From Galaxea fascicularis (Eukaryota; Cnidaria; Anthozoa; Scleractinia; Euphylliidae), in assembly GCA_948470475.1 (NCBI GenBank), contig OX419337.1:20001306-20065305 (forward strand): DNA of 64,000 bases, given 5' to 3'. Made by a program: the position numbers and the translations under genes. Position 1 is the stretch's first letter, and each line of letters opens with the position of its first letter. The notes below the pieces were generated by a model that saw only the letters and a program-made list of their open reading frames with translations, was not told the origin of the DNA and searched no databases. Of this stretch, positions 1 through 11,320 are shown in pieces.

Positions 1-116
1 CCACTTTTCTTCCACATGCACGGAGTGAGCGGCAAAACAACTACCTTTAATTGGCAGGTATCAATCTGCTTGAGCTCTACCGCACCAATCAGAGACTCCG
101 TCCGTGGGCGAACGGA

Positions 117-345
117 GTTTCCCAAACGAACAATGAGTGCGGGCAGGCGGTTTTTTCCTTCCCCTCCCCCTCCTCCCTCCCCAAATTTTCTTCCTCCCTC
201 CCACTAGCTTGGTAAATTTTTTACCTCGCCCCAACTCTCCACTGTTTTCCTAATTCAAGATGGCGGCCTAAACAACCGATGGGAATATCCACTCGCCCCC
301 GCCAAAATCCGCCTGCACTCCAGGCTAGTTTTCAGCGGGGCAAGA
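117..345 (+). repeat. dispersed GC-rich repeat, copy 1
   Basis: This block runs from a gcgggcaggcgg motif through a C-rich pyrimidine tract and an AAGATGGCGGC word to a gcctgcactccaggcta end. The same order of words recurs, shorter, near 925-1095 and in reverse complement at 47083-47272. Its far end contains a near-palindrome (cctgcactgcagg in the other copies), which suggests the end of a small non-autonomous element. No open frame of substance lies in it. Confidence 0.6.
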
Positions 346-924
346 CGGTGGTTTCAATAGAGGATAACATGATGATGATAGTGATTGAAACAGCCAACTG
401 TCGCATGTTATGTATTTTGATACTAAAGGTCATTTCTGGGTTTAAATTCTGCATTTATCGCCTGTTTGTTTTGGCCCTTGTTGTTTCTGTTTAGCGACTG
501 TGGCCCTTTATATGCCCTCTGAAGCATTTTGTCTAGCTTTGTTTTGGCTCGTTTCAGTGCGTTCAGTGACAGTACAGCCTCTCTCATGTTATCAAGGCTA
601 GGAATTTAAGCCGCGTAATATAACAATCTTCATTGAAACAACTTTTTGCGACTATTCGTCTCTTTATCCTTTCTTTAGTTTTTTAGCTTCTTAGAGAGCT
701 ATGCAACACTTGAAATCGAACGCTAAATTCCGCTCTAATTACGGTTGTGGCTTTGTCATCGTTTCGCCCCGCTCTGTAACTGCGGTTATAAAATTTTCCT
801 CCTTTTGTTCTATCTTTGTTTTTGTCGGAAGCAGATTTTATGAAATTACTTCATTTTCATTGGCTAACGATCGACTTCCGGAGAGGCGGTCAAGCGAAAC
901 TAATTAGGGCCGTTTTTTTTAACT

Positions 925-1095
925 TTACAGCCTCTGCGGGCAGGCGGTTTATTTTTTCTTCCCCGCCTTCCACCCCCTCCGACATTCTCGCATCGCTTTC
1001 TCGCCCCAATTCTCCCAGTCTGCAACGAATTCAAAATGGCGGCTAAACACTCGAAAGATGAAAACCACCAAAACCGCCTGCACTGCAGGCTAATT
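925..1095 (+). repeat. dispersed GC-rich repeat, copy 2
   Basis: Shorter and more diverged copy of the repeat at 117-345. It has the same gcgggcaggcgg beginning, a pyrimidine-rich middle, an AAAATGGCGGC word and a cctgcactgcaggcta end. Confidence 0.55.
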
Positions 1096-2325
1096 ATACA
1101 CACTGTATACATATCTTAAGGTACTTTAGCGATCCAAGGACTTCAGAAAACTGATAATCCAACTTCCTTCCAGCCCTTTCGAATTAAAGCGATCTCTTGC
1201 TTCACAGAACATCTTTGTCATTTAAAGGTTGACGCAGGTAATTTGATATAACTGCCTTTTCAACCTTTGGTCATCTGGCGAGCCAATCCATAATTAACAT
1301 CCGCTCGCTTACTTGTTTCAGGCAATATGTTCTGAGACAGCTATTTCGCCGTAGGTATCATCGAATTATAGGTGTTGAAATGACGATAAATCTTTCAAAG
1401 ATACCCAAATCAGTTTCAGTTCTCCTAAACACTTTTTATACTAACGTCATTCTTTTTATAAACGTTGAAAATTATCGATGACTTGTAACAGAAACGTAAG
1501 AAAATTGCGAGGAAGTCCAAGTTTTCTTTCACTCAACAATTGAAACGTTTACATTCGCGACTAATATATGATTCTTGCGTCCTAGGAAAACGTCTTTGTT
1601 TGCAATAAACGGTAGGGAATTATCTTCTCGTTTATTCAATATTCCGTCGACGTTTACAATGAAACTATATATAAGGTATATGAGACAAGACTATTCGGAT
1701 ATGGCAGGAAATTATAGCGGTGAGATAACGGCTGTGGCAGAGAAAAAAGTTCAATGGTCTCTTCTTTAGCGTTTCACGTTAGTCGGTTCGTTAATTGAAA
1801 ATGGCCGACAAGGGAAAGAAGGCTGCTTGTGGACTGAAAGCAATGACGAAACAAGAAAGACTGAATAAAGATGAAAAATGCTTATTAAATTGAGCGCTTG
1901 CCTCGCATACGGTTGAGCTAATGACTGTGTTTTTCGCCAAAACTGTGTCTACCGTTTACTCACTATTTGCTATTATTTATGGAATTATTGTCATTCGTGT
2001 CATCTTTGCCTGAGGTATAATTAGTGATCGTGTAGTAAAAGAAAGGAAGCGATGTCTGTTTTTTTTTTTCTATCGGAGCTAAATAAAAGATTGTAAATGC
2101 ACAGCTCCAACAATTAATAATTGAAACGTGATTCGGTATCCTGCTAATTGATGCTTCCCTTCTGTTCAGGCAACCTCAAATTAAACCGATTGCGTCATAG
2201 AATATTTATGTTATTTTCTTTAAAGGCTGACATAGTTAATTTGAGAAATTTGTAATAAAAATCCTCTGATCGTCAGAGCTGTACGATCACTGAAATTGGC
2301 TCCCTTTCCACAACAACAAAGTAAA
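1096..2325 (+). other. conserved 5' flank of a GPCR repeat unit
   Basis: Non-coding. From about 1690 it matches the sequence upstream of other copies: blocks with ataacggctgtggcag, gactgtgtttttcgcc, cacagct and a pyrimidine tract ending in CAG just before the coding region (about 2155-2170). The region 1690-2325 is closely matched at 48840-49382 upstream of the GPCR at 49383. The CAG after the pyrimidine tract could be a splice acceptor for a 5' leader exon; this is inferred, as no donor was established. Confidence 0.5.
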
Positions 2326-3243
2326 ATGGCGATGACAAACTTTACTGTCCATCCCAGTCACAAATCATATATGAAACATTACTGTTCAACAGAATTGGCG
2401 GAGGGAAGAACCAGCCAACTAATGGTCCTCATAGCACTGAATCTTTTTCTGTCCGTCACCGCATTTCTGGGAAATACTTTGATCCTTGCTGCTCTTCACA
2501 AGGCGTCTTCACTTCATCCGCCGTCCAAACTCTTGTTTCGAAACCTGGCGACAACTGATCTTACTGTTGGTATCATTGCACAGCCTTTGCATGTTACTTA
2601 TTTAATATCTGTGTTCAATGAACAATGGCATATTTGTCGCTTCGCACTTCTTGTTTCTTATGTCATAGGCTATATTTTGTGTGCAGTGTCACTGTTAACA
2701 CTGACCGCAATTAGCGTGGACAGACTTCTCGCTCTGTTGTTAGGGCTCAGGTACAGACAAGTTGTAACTCTGAAGCGAATCTATATAATATGCATCGTTG
2801 TTTGGTTTGGGTGTGTTATCAATTCAACGATGCTGTTCTGGAATCAACATATAACTTTATGGGTTGGATCCATTATTACATTACTGTGTTTAGTCACCTC
2901 ATTCTTTTCTTACGCAAAGATATTCTTCACCCTTCGGCGTCGAGACCAAGTTCAAACTCAAGGACAGCAAAACCAAAACGTTCTACTGAACAGAACGCGA
3001 TACCAAAAGACAGTGAACAGTGCAGTGTGGGTGCAGTTAACATTAGTTCTCTGTTATCTACCTGTGTTTATAACTCCTGCTTTACATCTTCGAAGAGAAG
3101 TGTCGCCATCTGTACTCGTCGCTAGTTGGTTCGCAGTCACTTTAGTTTACCTAAACTCGTCATTAAACCCACTTCTTTACTGTTGGAAGATCAGAGAAGT
3201 GCGTCAAGCAGGGAGAGATACCGTCAAAGGACTGTTTTGTTGA
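2326..3243 (+). CDS. rhodopsin-like (class A) GPCR, orphan
   Basis: Seven-transmembrane receptor of 305 residues in a single exon. The start is placed at the MAMTNF methionine because all homologous copies begin there; an in-frame ATG lies 30 bases upstream. Visible family marks are an N-terminal N-F-T glycosylation site, GN in TM1, LATTDL in TM2, a TM3 cysteine (HICRF), DRL in place of DRY, CYLP in TM6 in place of CWxP, and N-P-L-L-Y in TM7 followed by a short basic helix 8 ending in Cys. The second extracellular loop lacks an obvious disulfide cysteine. It is nearly identical to the gene at 49383, so they are recent duplicates. The ligand cannot be read from sequence; such cnidarian genes are often labelled adenosine- or melanocortin-receptor-like by distant similarity. 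Confidence 0.9.
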   Translation: MAMTNFTVHPSHKSYMKHYCSTELAEGRTSQLMVLIALNLFLSVTAFLGNTLILAALHKASSLHPPSKLLFRNLATTDLTVGIIAQPLHVTYLISVFNEQWHICRFALLVSYVIGYILCAVSLLTLTAISVDRLLALLLGLRYRQVVTLKRIYIICIVVWFGCVINSTMLFWNQHITLWVGSIITLLCLVTSFFSYAKIFFTLRRRDQVQTQGQQNQNVLLNRTRYQKTVNSAVWVQLTLVLCYLPVFITPALHLRREVSPSVLVASWFAVTLVYLNSSLNPLLYCWKIREVRQAGRDTVKGLFC

Positions 3244-3882
3244 TCACGTTATAATTTACCTTAGTTCAGTTGGGTTGTAAATAAATGGAAAAACACATGA
3301 AGGGTAAAACTCATAAAGAAGACTTTAAAATACTAGCCTTGTTGATAATACAAATATGTCAAAATAGCTAATGTGCCTCAAGTGGTCTATGAAATGTTTG
3401 GTAAGGTAGAAAGCGTAATATAACAGCTTGTCACCTTAATTTATAAATGTTCTGAGTTACTATTTGAATAACGTTTTTCAGTTAACTCTCTTAGAGAAAA
3501 TGTGTAACCATCAACCCTCACAAGAAGCTGCGTGCAAGGCAGATAATCACATACGCAAAGGAAGGAAAATGAAACGTATTACATGCACGTCTTGGTTCCG
3601 ATTGATTGATATTAATTATAAATTTTTGTTTTCTTTACTTTATAAGACGGTTGTTCCCTCGAGATGAACGAGCCTTGTTGTTTTAAAAAATTTGACTCCT
3701 CCATTTCATTGCTGTTTCAATATCAGGATGGAAAATTATAGACTCACTTGACAAGAATGCGGACCTAAGAGGAAATTATCCGAGCCATTTTCTCAAAATC
3801 ATCCCTGAAAGGAATACAACGGAGACTGCTTACCCGACAAAAGTAAGATGATCAGCAAATTAATCGTTATGTTAAAACCATC

Positions 3883-3915
3883 TTTTTTTTTTTTTTGGGG
3901 GGGGGGGGGGGGGGC
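3883..3915. repeat. poly-T / poly-G homopolymer tract
   Basis: A run of T is followed directly by a run of G within the GPCR 3' flank. The matching flanks near 35540 and 55880 have only a short T run, so the tract expanded locally or is an assembly-sensitive region. Confidence 0.7.
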
Positions 3916-4318
3916 AATATTCATATTATTCAAATGGATCACTACGAACAGGCGCAAAAACAAGTAAACCGTGATATTTTTCGCTGGTTATTAAAAATGA
4001 TTGAGCTGAACCCACACCTTTATTTTTCCATCGTTTTAATTCCCCCTAAATGAATGTTTAAAATCGATATCAGTTGCAGTCAACATTTATAAGGTCATGT
4101 GAGTCTTTATTGTGTAACATCGGGATGCTTACAGCACGTGGATATTTAATCGAATTACAGGACGGTTTTTATTTGGATAAATCTACAACATATTCCTCAT
4201 ATTCCGTTTTTTCAGTTTTTCCAAACATTAATTATTTTGTGAATGGAGTATATCAAATGTAGGGTGATGCTAGTAGTTGTTATCGCAATTGCAAAAAATT
4301 GAAATTAACATAACACTT

Positions 4319-4403
4319 GGCGATCCACAAGCGAAGCAGGACTTAAATCTAGTTCCTCGTCGCTACAAGAAGTCCAACTGTCTTACCGCTCTGCCATACT
4401 GCC
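4319..4403 (-). repeat. degenerate tRNA-Leu-like relic
   Basis: Read on the minus strand, this carries ggcagtatggc-type 5' sequence, a gccgag-like A-box region, a ttggactt anticodon-arm-like stretch and a B-box-like aagtcctgc. The layout resembles a class II tRNA or a SINE head. Related copies occur in the same place of other GPCR units near 35982, 45186 and 56369. Stems are broken, so this is a fossil, not a tRNA gene. Confidence 0.35.
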
Positions 4404-6773
4404 TCCCGCTGATCGTAGTTTGTTTGCATGTCTCGAAACAAACTCGGATGCGAGTCTGCTTTGTTTTTATATTTTGTATCCGCGCTAAATAAAGAATTAC
4501 AATTCTACAGTTGCGACAGTCATTACTTAAAACGTTGTTCAATATGCTACTAATTGAAACTTTCTGTTCGATTTAATAATATTGTAGGGAGGGCTATGAG
4601 AATTCAAGATCCAAATAAAATATGAGTTACTTTTCTTTTGGACAGGTAAGAACTGGTTATTTCAAATTATAAATATTTTGAGTTACTCTCTGAATAACGT
4701 TTTTCAGTTCCTATGGAAAATAAAATGTGTAACCATCAACGCTCCAGAGAAGCTGCGTGCAAGGCAGCTGATGTCGATCTCATTGCGCATGTTGGTTTCC
4801 ATTGACTAATTGTGAATTTTTATTTTCTTTACTTTAAGACGGCTATTCCCTCAGAAAGAAACTTTCTTCCATTTTCACTACAATTCGGTTCCAACGGCCT
4901 GAACGAGCCTCGCTTTTTTATATTTTTTTTTCAGTACTGCTCCATTTCATTTTCTCGAAATAATTCCTGAAACCTATAACGGAGACTACGGACTCGACAA
5001 AATCGTTGTGATACGGGCGTTTTGACCCTCGATTAATACTATGAAAAAGCAAATAAAGGTTGTTTGTGTTTTTTAAGTTGTCGTTATTCTAATGTTAACA
5101 GCAGCATGTTCACATAATTTTGCAAGGAGCACTATGAATAGGCGCTGAAGCAACAAAAACGTGAGGCTTTTGACTGAGAAGCAAATTGAAACGTTCTCTC
5201 TGGTTAGTAAAAGGAAATAATAAGGCTAAAAGCACATCTTTATTTTTACATCGTTTTAATCTCTCCTGAATTAATGTGATCGACATCAGCCTGAGCTGCA
5301 GTCAACATTTTTATGGCCTTGGGAGTTTTTTATGTATCAGTATATAGGGCGCAATTATATTGAAGCGAATTGCAGGTTTTTAAACGGATAAATCTACAAC
5401 ACATATCCCTCACCAGTTTTCGGTTCAATTCTTTCAAACAATTCTCATGTGTTTCAGTCATAAAACTTGTAAATCATAATGAAGTTCAAGTTTTATTTCA
5501 GCCAACAGTCGGCTGGTATTGAACTGATGAGTCTTTAGCTCGCCCTCTAGTTATTGCTTGATCGAAAATCGTGATTCAGCCAGCTAACAGTTAAACGACT
5601 CTTGGTTTCCTGCGGTGCGTCTGCTATGCTTCCGTAGACGCTAAGAAATCATATTATCCTTTATTTAAAGTATTTGGTTAGCTTCCACATGAAACTAAAC
5701 CGATAGCATATAAAGATATACCATTTTAACAACGCAGATGGTCATAGTGACCAGAGTTTCCCCCTTCAGATGGAGAGTTTAAAAAACCTAGAATCCTTAG
5801 AGCCCATAAAAACTTTGAACTAATAAACACAGGGGCTCGGATTTTTCCGAGTTCCCATTTGAAGATGCAAAAACATCTTTGATGTATTTAAACACAGACA
5901 AAGACAATTAAAAATATGGCAACCTTAACTTTCATTAGCAGCACGTTTGAGGATCCATTTTATATTTAAAATTTCTATATCGCAGAAGGCCCACATATAA
6001 AGTAAACAAAGGTAGCAATAAAAAAACAAACAAACAAACAACAAAGAGCAATTCAAAAACCTGGAATTGTCAAAATCCAGTTTGAAGTAACAGTCTGATT
6101 GACACAAACGAAATTTGCAAGAATGACAACCTTAACTTTCATTAACAGCAAGAGCAGCACCTGTGACATGCATGGTGAAAACGCTTAAAAGCCGCCCAAG
6201 CTTTTCCTTTAGTTTCGTTACTTAAAAATGGGAAGGAAAAACATGGTTGCTTATGGACTAAAAGCAATAATGAAACAAGGAAGACTGAATAAAGAAAAAA
6301 AAATGCTCAGCTTATTAAATTGAGAGTGTGCTTCACGTGCGGTTGACGGCTAATGACTGTGTTTTTCGCCGAAATTGTGACTACCGTTTACTCAACACGC
6401 TTTTCTTTTTCTTATTTAGTTTTGCTAGCATGGCTGCATTTTATTCAAATGAGCGATGCATTTTCTGTTATCAATTGAAGAATTGTTAATTTTCGTGTCA
6501 TCTTCGGCTGTGGTAAAATTAGTCTTCATGTATTACAAGAAAGGAAGCGATATGTGTTTTGCTTTTCTGTCCGCGCCAACTAAAGGATTACAAACACACA
6601 GCTGCGGCAGTTAATAATTAAAACGTGATTCGGTGTCCTGTTAATTGAAACCCCCTTCATTTCAGCCCCGATTGCTTCATAGAATATTCATATAACAGCC
6701 GTCTGATTAAAGGAGATCTACGCGATCATTAACAACAGCTCCTTTTCAATTTATCAACGAGCAAGAAAGTAAC

Positions 6774-6836
6774 ATGACAATGAGAAACGTTACCGCCCAT
6801 CCGAGTCACAACATCGGGCAGAATGCCTATTGTTCT
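6774..6836 (+). pseudogene. GPCR N-terminal fragment
   Basis: The start codon and about 20 residues match the family N-terminus (MTM-N-V-T-AHPSH, then a CS pair). The match stops after the TM-proximal cysteine and the downstream sequence is unrelated. The expected TM1-TM7 region is absent before the MITE at 7404. Confidence 0.65.
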
Positions 6837-7403
6837 GGAGACATTTACCTACGTATACACTTCAAGAAACTTCTTAGGACTGTCATATTGCTCGTTATTA
6901 TTAATAGACGCGCAAGAAGCACGCAAATCATTGGTTGCTATGCACGCACGGCAATGCTCATTAGTATGTAGTAGGCGGTCAATACAAACAATAGATACTG
7001 CCTGCTATTGTTTTCTCTTTTCTTTACTAAAATCACACATTTGCGCGCAATACCTGTAAACGAAACAAAAAGATGTAAAGTTTGCCAGTGCAATTATTTT
7101 ATGCATACGTTTCAATTGATTTCGTTCAGTAAAGGAATATAAAATATCCTTGTTCGGTTATTTGTAATTAGGGGGACAGGGTATATTAGCATGTTGCGAA
7201 GGCGCAACAAAGACAAAATGCTCGTCCTTTAAACGTACCAAGCACCGTTAACTTATCAACCACCTTTATACGAGCTAGGAATTGTAACGATTGTGAAATC
7301 AAAGAGTAAATGCGCGTCCTGTATTCCGCAAAAATGCCTTAACGTCTCGAACTAACGTTGCGCGAGCGAGGGTTTGTGGGGATTGTGGGATAATTTCGTC
7401 ATT

Positions 7404-7871
7404 GGCCCAATTTATACTACAGACGGATAATCCGTCTGGACGAACTTGGGCAAGAATTTTTTAGTTCGTCTGATAATCCGTCCGTGTATAAATACGGGCA
7501 ACAGACGGATTATTCATGAAGACGAACTATCTGTTTAGTTCGTCTTGGCAGACGAACTAAGGTGGATAATCCGTCAGAACGGATAATCTCTCTGTGTGTA
7601 TGAATGCAGCGACAGACGAACTTAGATGCCGGAATCAACACCTCGTTACATAAAGCCAGCGGTCTCTTAGCAGTAGGATACAAAATGTGTTCGCATAAAC
7701 GAAGTACCAGTTTCTCCCAAATTGCATAATCCGTCCAGTATAAACGGGACGAACTATGAGCCGAACTTATACTGTGCTTTACAGTTCGTCCCGTATTTAT
7801 ACCGGACGGATTAAACGACCAGACGGATAATTCGTCCAGACGGATTATCCGTCTCTAGTATAAATTGGGCC
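7404..7871. mobile_element. MITE with GGCCCAATTTATAC terminal inverted repeats
   Basis: The ends GGCCCAATTTATAC and GTATAAATTGGGCC are inverted repeats, flanked by the direct repeat ATT (7401-7403 and 7872-7874). The interior is packed with gacgaac/gttcgtc and ggataatccgtc words in both orientations, so the strand can fold extensively. There is no coding capacity. A 3-bp TSD suggests a PIF/Harbinger- or similar DDE-mobilised family; the superfamily is inferred. Confidence 0.8.
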
Positions 7872-8092
7872 ATTCGCACGAGCGTAAAAAGCCCAAGGAA
7901 GCGACAAGTGAGAAAGAATGATAACTATTTTCTTATTTTGATTACGCTTTGGGGCATTTTGGGCTTTTCAGTTTGCTTTCATGCGAATCTTAGCAGCGGG
8001 TACTTTTTCAGGGCTTAAAATAGAAACAAGGCCAACCGGGCCGGACTTGAACTTTCTTTGATTAACATTAATCATTTGTTAAAGCTGATTGT

Positions 8093-9018
8093 CAGCCATA
8101 GAACATTTTTGTTCAATAGGATTGACTGAAAGAAGAACCAACCAGTTAATGGTCATAGTACTAAACATTTTTGTGTCCTTCACCGCATTTCTGGGGAATG
8201 CTTTGATCCTAGTTGCCCTTCACAAGGAGTCTTCACTTCATCCGCCGTCCAAACTCTTGTTTCGTAAACTGGCGACGACTGATCTTGCTGTTGGTGTCAT
8301 TGTAGGGCCCCTTAAGGTCAATATTTTTTTTCTTTACTGAATGAACAATGGCACATTTGTCGCTTCGCAAGTCTGGGGTTGTATACCACAGCCCACATTT
8401 TGTGTTCGGCCGGGTGTCACTGTTAACACTGACTGGATAGACTTCTCGCTCTGTTGTTAGGGTTCAGACACAGACAAGTTGTAATGTTGAAGCAAATCTA
8501 TATTCTATGCATCGGGATGTGGTTTGTGTCAATTATCTTTTCAACGACGAAGTTTTGGAATAAACATATAACCTCATGGGGTGGATCCATTATTACATTA
8601 CTATGTTTAGTTACCTCATTCTTTTCTTACGCAAAGATATTTTTCACCCTTCGGCGTCGAGACCAAGTTCAGGCACAAGGACACCAAAACCAAAACGTTC
8701 TACTGAACAGAGTGCGATACAAAAAGACAGTAAACAGTGTAGTGTGGGTGCAGTTAACATTAGTTCTCTGTTATATACCTCAGTTTGTTGCCTTTGAGTG
8801 TTCTTCTTCAAAGAGGGTCGACGCCATCTGTACTCGTCCCTAGGTTATTTACAGCAACTTTACTTTACTTAAACTCGTCATTAAACCCACTTCTTTACTA
8901 TTGGAAGATCAGAGAGGTGCGTCAAGCAGTGAAAGATATCGTCAACAGACTATTTTGTTATATCAAGTTTACCTTAGTCCAGTTTACCTTAGTCCAGTTT
9001 ACTTCCTGTAGCATTTGA
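8093..9018 (+). pseudogene. GPCR pseudogene, frameshifted
   Basis: The family reading is distributed over at least three frames: TM1-TM2 in 8093-8340 (GNALI, LATTDL), a scrambled TM3 with the DR region damaged near 8420-8450, TM4-TM6 in 8454-8790 (CYIP), and TM7 plus helix 8 in 8800-8960 (N-P-L-L-Y). The extreme N-terminus is missing. The stop of the native frame is lost and a tandem ttaccttagtccag repeat follows. No intact product is possible. Confidence 0.85.
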
Positions 9019-10455
9019 TAATAAAGAAATGGAAAAACTCATGCAAGTTAAAAAATTTCTAAACCAGACTCAAGTTTAAAAAACGCGTTTTGTTAATTAC
9101 ACAAATAAATCTGAGTAAAGTAACTAATGGACGTGGTATACGAAATTCTAGTGTTTGTAGGGTGGAAAGAGACATGGAAGAACTGGTTACTTCAATTTAT
9201 AAATATTCTGAGTTACTCTCTGAACGCGTTTTCGAGTTTCCTCTCCAAAAGAAAATGTGTAACCATCAACACTCCAGTGGAGCTGCGTGCAGGAATCTGC
9301 TATCGATCTTATTACGCGTCTTGGTTTTCATTGACATGGCGCGTCCATACTAAACTCTGTAATTTTGAGTGGTACATTTTGCCGAATAACTCGAGCACGG
9401 GATGGCGCACAGCCCTGAAACTTTGTTTGTTTTTTTATTATTATTATTTACTACTCTTCTACAATATCTCAATTTCTTGACTTACGCTATTGAATGATTG
9501 ACGGTTTTATTTTTTTAACTTGCGTGACGTCCACATGACTGAAAACCAAGAATATAGCAAAACAGCAGTCAAGTTAATAATTATCTCTGTAAAACAACTT
9601 ATTTTCACTTAAAGAAATTATATGGTATTCACAGATGTATATATACTGTCGCATGGGAAAACAATAAAGTAAAGGAGAAGATTTTAGCGGTTAGATAAAC
9701 GAGTTGTCGCAGAAAAAAAAAAGAACAATGGGCCCCTTTTTTAAGACCAGCAGCTGCCTCTGGCACGCATTAAAAAAAAAAACGTGTGGAAGCCAAGTTT
9801 TACATTAGTATCTTTAAAGACGCGCGAAAAAAACAAAACAAAACAAGGTTGCTTGTAGACTGGAAGCCATCATAAAATAACAGAGATAAACTCACTAAAA
9901 AAGGAAACTGCTGGTTAAATTGAGTGCGTGCTTCACATACGGTTGAGCTACTGACAGTGTTTTTCTCCGAAATTCTGTCTTCAGTTTACTCACCTGACGT
10001 GTTTTTCTCGTGTTTTCGCTGTCCTTTTTTATTCTTTCTATTGTTATATTTGTTAAATTTCCTACATTTTAATCCTACAAGTGATGCATTTCTGAGATTA
10101 ATTGCGGTATAGTTATTTTCGTTTCTTTGTGGGCTGTAGTGAATTAGTCTTGATGCACTAGAAGAAAGGAAGCGTTTTGATTTTTATCCGCGCTAACTAA
10201 ACGACTAGAAATACACAGCTGCGACAGTTAATAATGTTAATTATTAACTGTAGAAAAGGTTATTCGGTATCATGCTCATTGAAGACATTGAAACTTCCCT
10301 TCTTTTAAGCCAGCGTCAAATTAAACCAATGATTCATAGAATATTTATGTTACAGCTGACGTAGTTAAACTGATTTGAAATACAAATCCTCTGGTCATCA
10401 GAGATTTGCGCAATCACTGAAATCAGCTCCCTTTTTACAGCAACACTGAAGTAAA
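9019..10455 (+). other. intergenic, GPCR-unit flanks
   Basis: Non-coding. The 3' flank block of the previous copy is near 9195-9290 and the 5' flank of the next copy near 9920-10440 (gactgtgtttttctcc, cacagctgcgacag). Nothing else is recognisable. Confidence 0.5.
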
Positions 10456-11320
10456 ATGATGAAGACAAACTTTACCGCCAATCTGAGTCACAAATCATTT
10501 GTAGAACATTATTGTTCAACAGAATTGGAGGAGGGAAGAACTAACGAACTAATAGTCCTCTTAGTAGTAAACATTTTTGTGTCCGTTACCGCATTTCTGG
10601 GGAATTCTCTGATCCTAGCTGCTCTTCACAAAGAGTCTTCACTTTATCAGCCGTCCAAAATCTTGTTTCGTAACTTGGCGACAACTGATCTTGCTGTTGG
10701 TATCATTGTACAGCCTTTGTATGTTACTTATTTAATATCTGTGTTCAAGGAACAATGGCATCTGATATTTGTCGCTTCGCACTTCTTGTTTTTTACATCA
10801 CAGGCTATATTTTGTGTGGAGTGTCACTGTTAACATTGAAAGCAAAAAGTGTGGACAGACTTCTAGCTCTGTTGTTAGGGCTCAGGTACAGTAAAGTTGT
10901 AATGTTGAAGCGAATCTATGTACTATGCATCGGGATGTGGTTTGTGTCTATTATCTTTTCAACGACGAGTTTTTGGAATAAACATATAGACTCATGGGAT
11001 GGATCCATTATTACATTACTGTGTTTAGTCACCTCAGTCTTTTCTTACGCCGGCAAAGAGATTCTTCACCCTTCGGCGTCAAGACCAAGTTCAGGCACAA
11101 GGACAGCTAAACCAAAACGTTCTACTGAACAGAGTGCGATACAAAAAGACAGTGAACAGTGCACTGTGGGTGCAGTTGACATTAGTTCTCTGTAATCTAC
11201 CTAAGTTTATAACTTTTGTTTTACATCTCGGAAGAGAAGTGTCGCCATCTGTACTCGTCGCTAATTTGTTTGCAGTCACTTTACTTTACCTAAACTCGTC
11301 ATTAAACCCACTTCTTTACT
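10456..11320 (+). pseudogene. GPCR pseudogene, 5' part, split by a 23.5 kb insertion
   Basis: The family reading starts at 10456 and breaks twice. Five extra bases near 10763 shift the frame at TM3, and extra bases near 11050 shift it again at the TM5/loop-3 border. TM7 reaches the N-P-L-L-Y codons and stops at 11320, one base into the next codon. The remaining tail of the same type resumes at 34876 at exactly the next base of that codon. The gene was therefore interrupted by insertion rather than ended by chance. The frameshifts show it is dead regardless of the insertion. Confidence 0.85.

Larger units (their letters stand above)
3244..6773 (+). other. intergenic, conserved GPCR-unit 3' flanks
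   Basis: No convincing gene. It contains two successive copies of the family 3' flank, each with aaatattctgagttactc and gtttttcagtt words, near 3448 and 4670. A T14/G19 homopolymer tract lies near 3883-3915. Upstream-type blocks (gactgtgtttttcgcc) reappear near 6355, so a further unit begins there. Short ORFs are not conserved between the duplicated units. Confidence 0.5.

Noticed and set aside
1801..1893. 30-codon frame (MADKGKKAAC...) upstream of the GPCR
   Set aside because: The matching positions near 6230 and 48925 do not keep the frame or start, so it is conserved as non-coding flank only.
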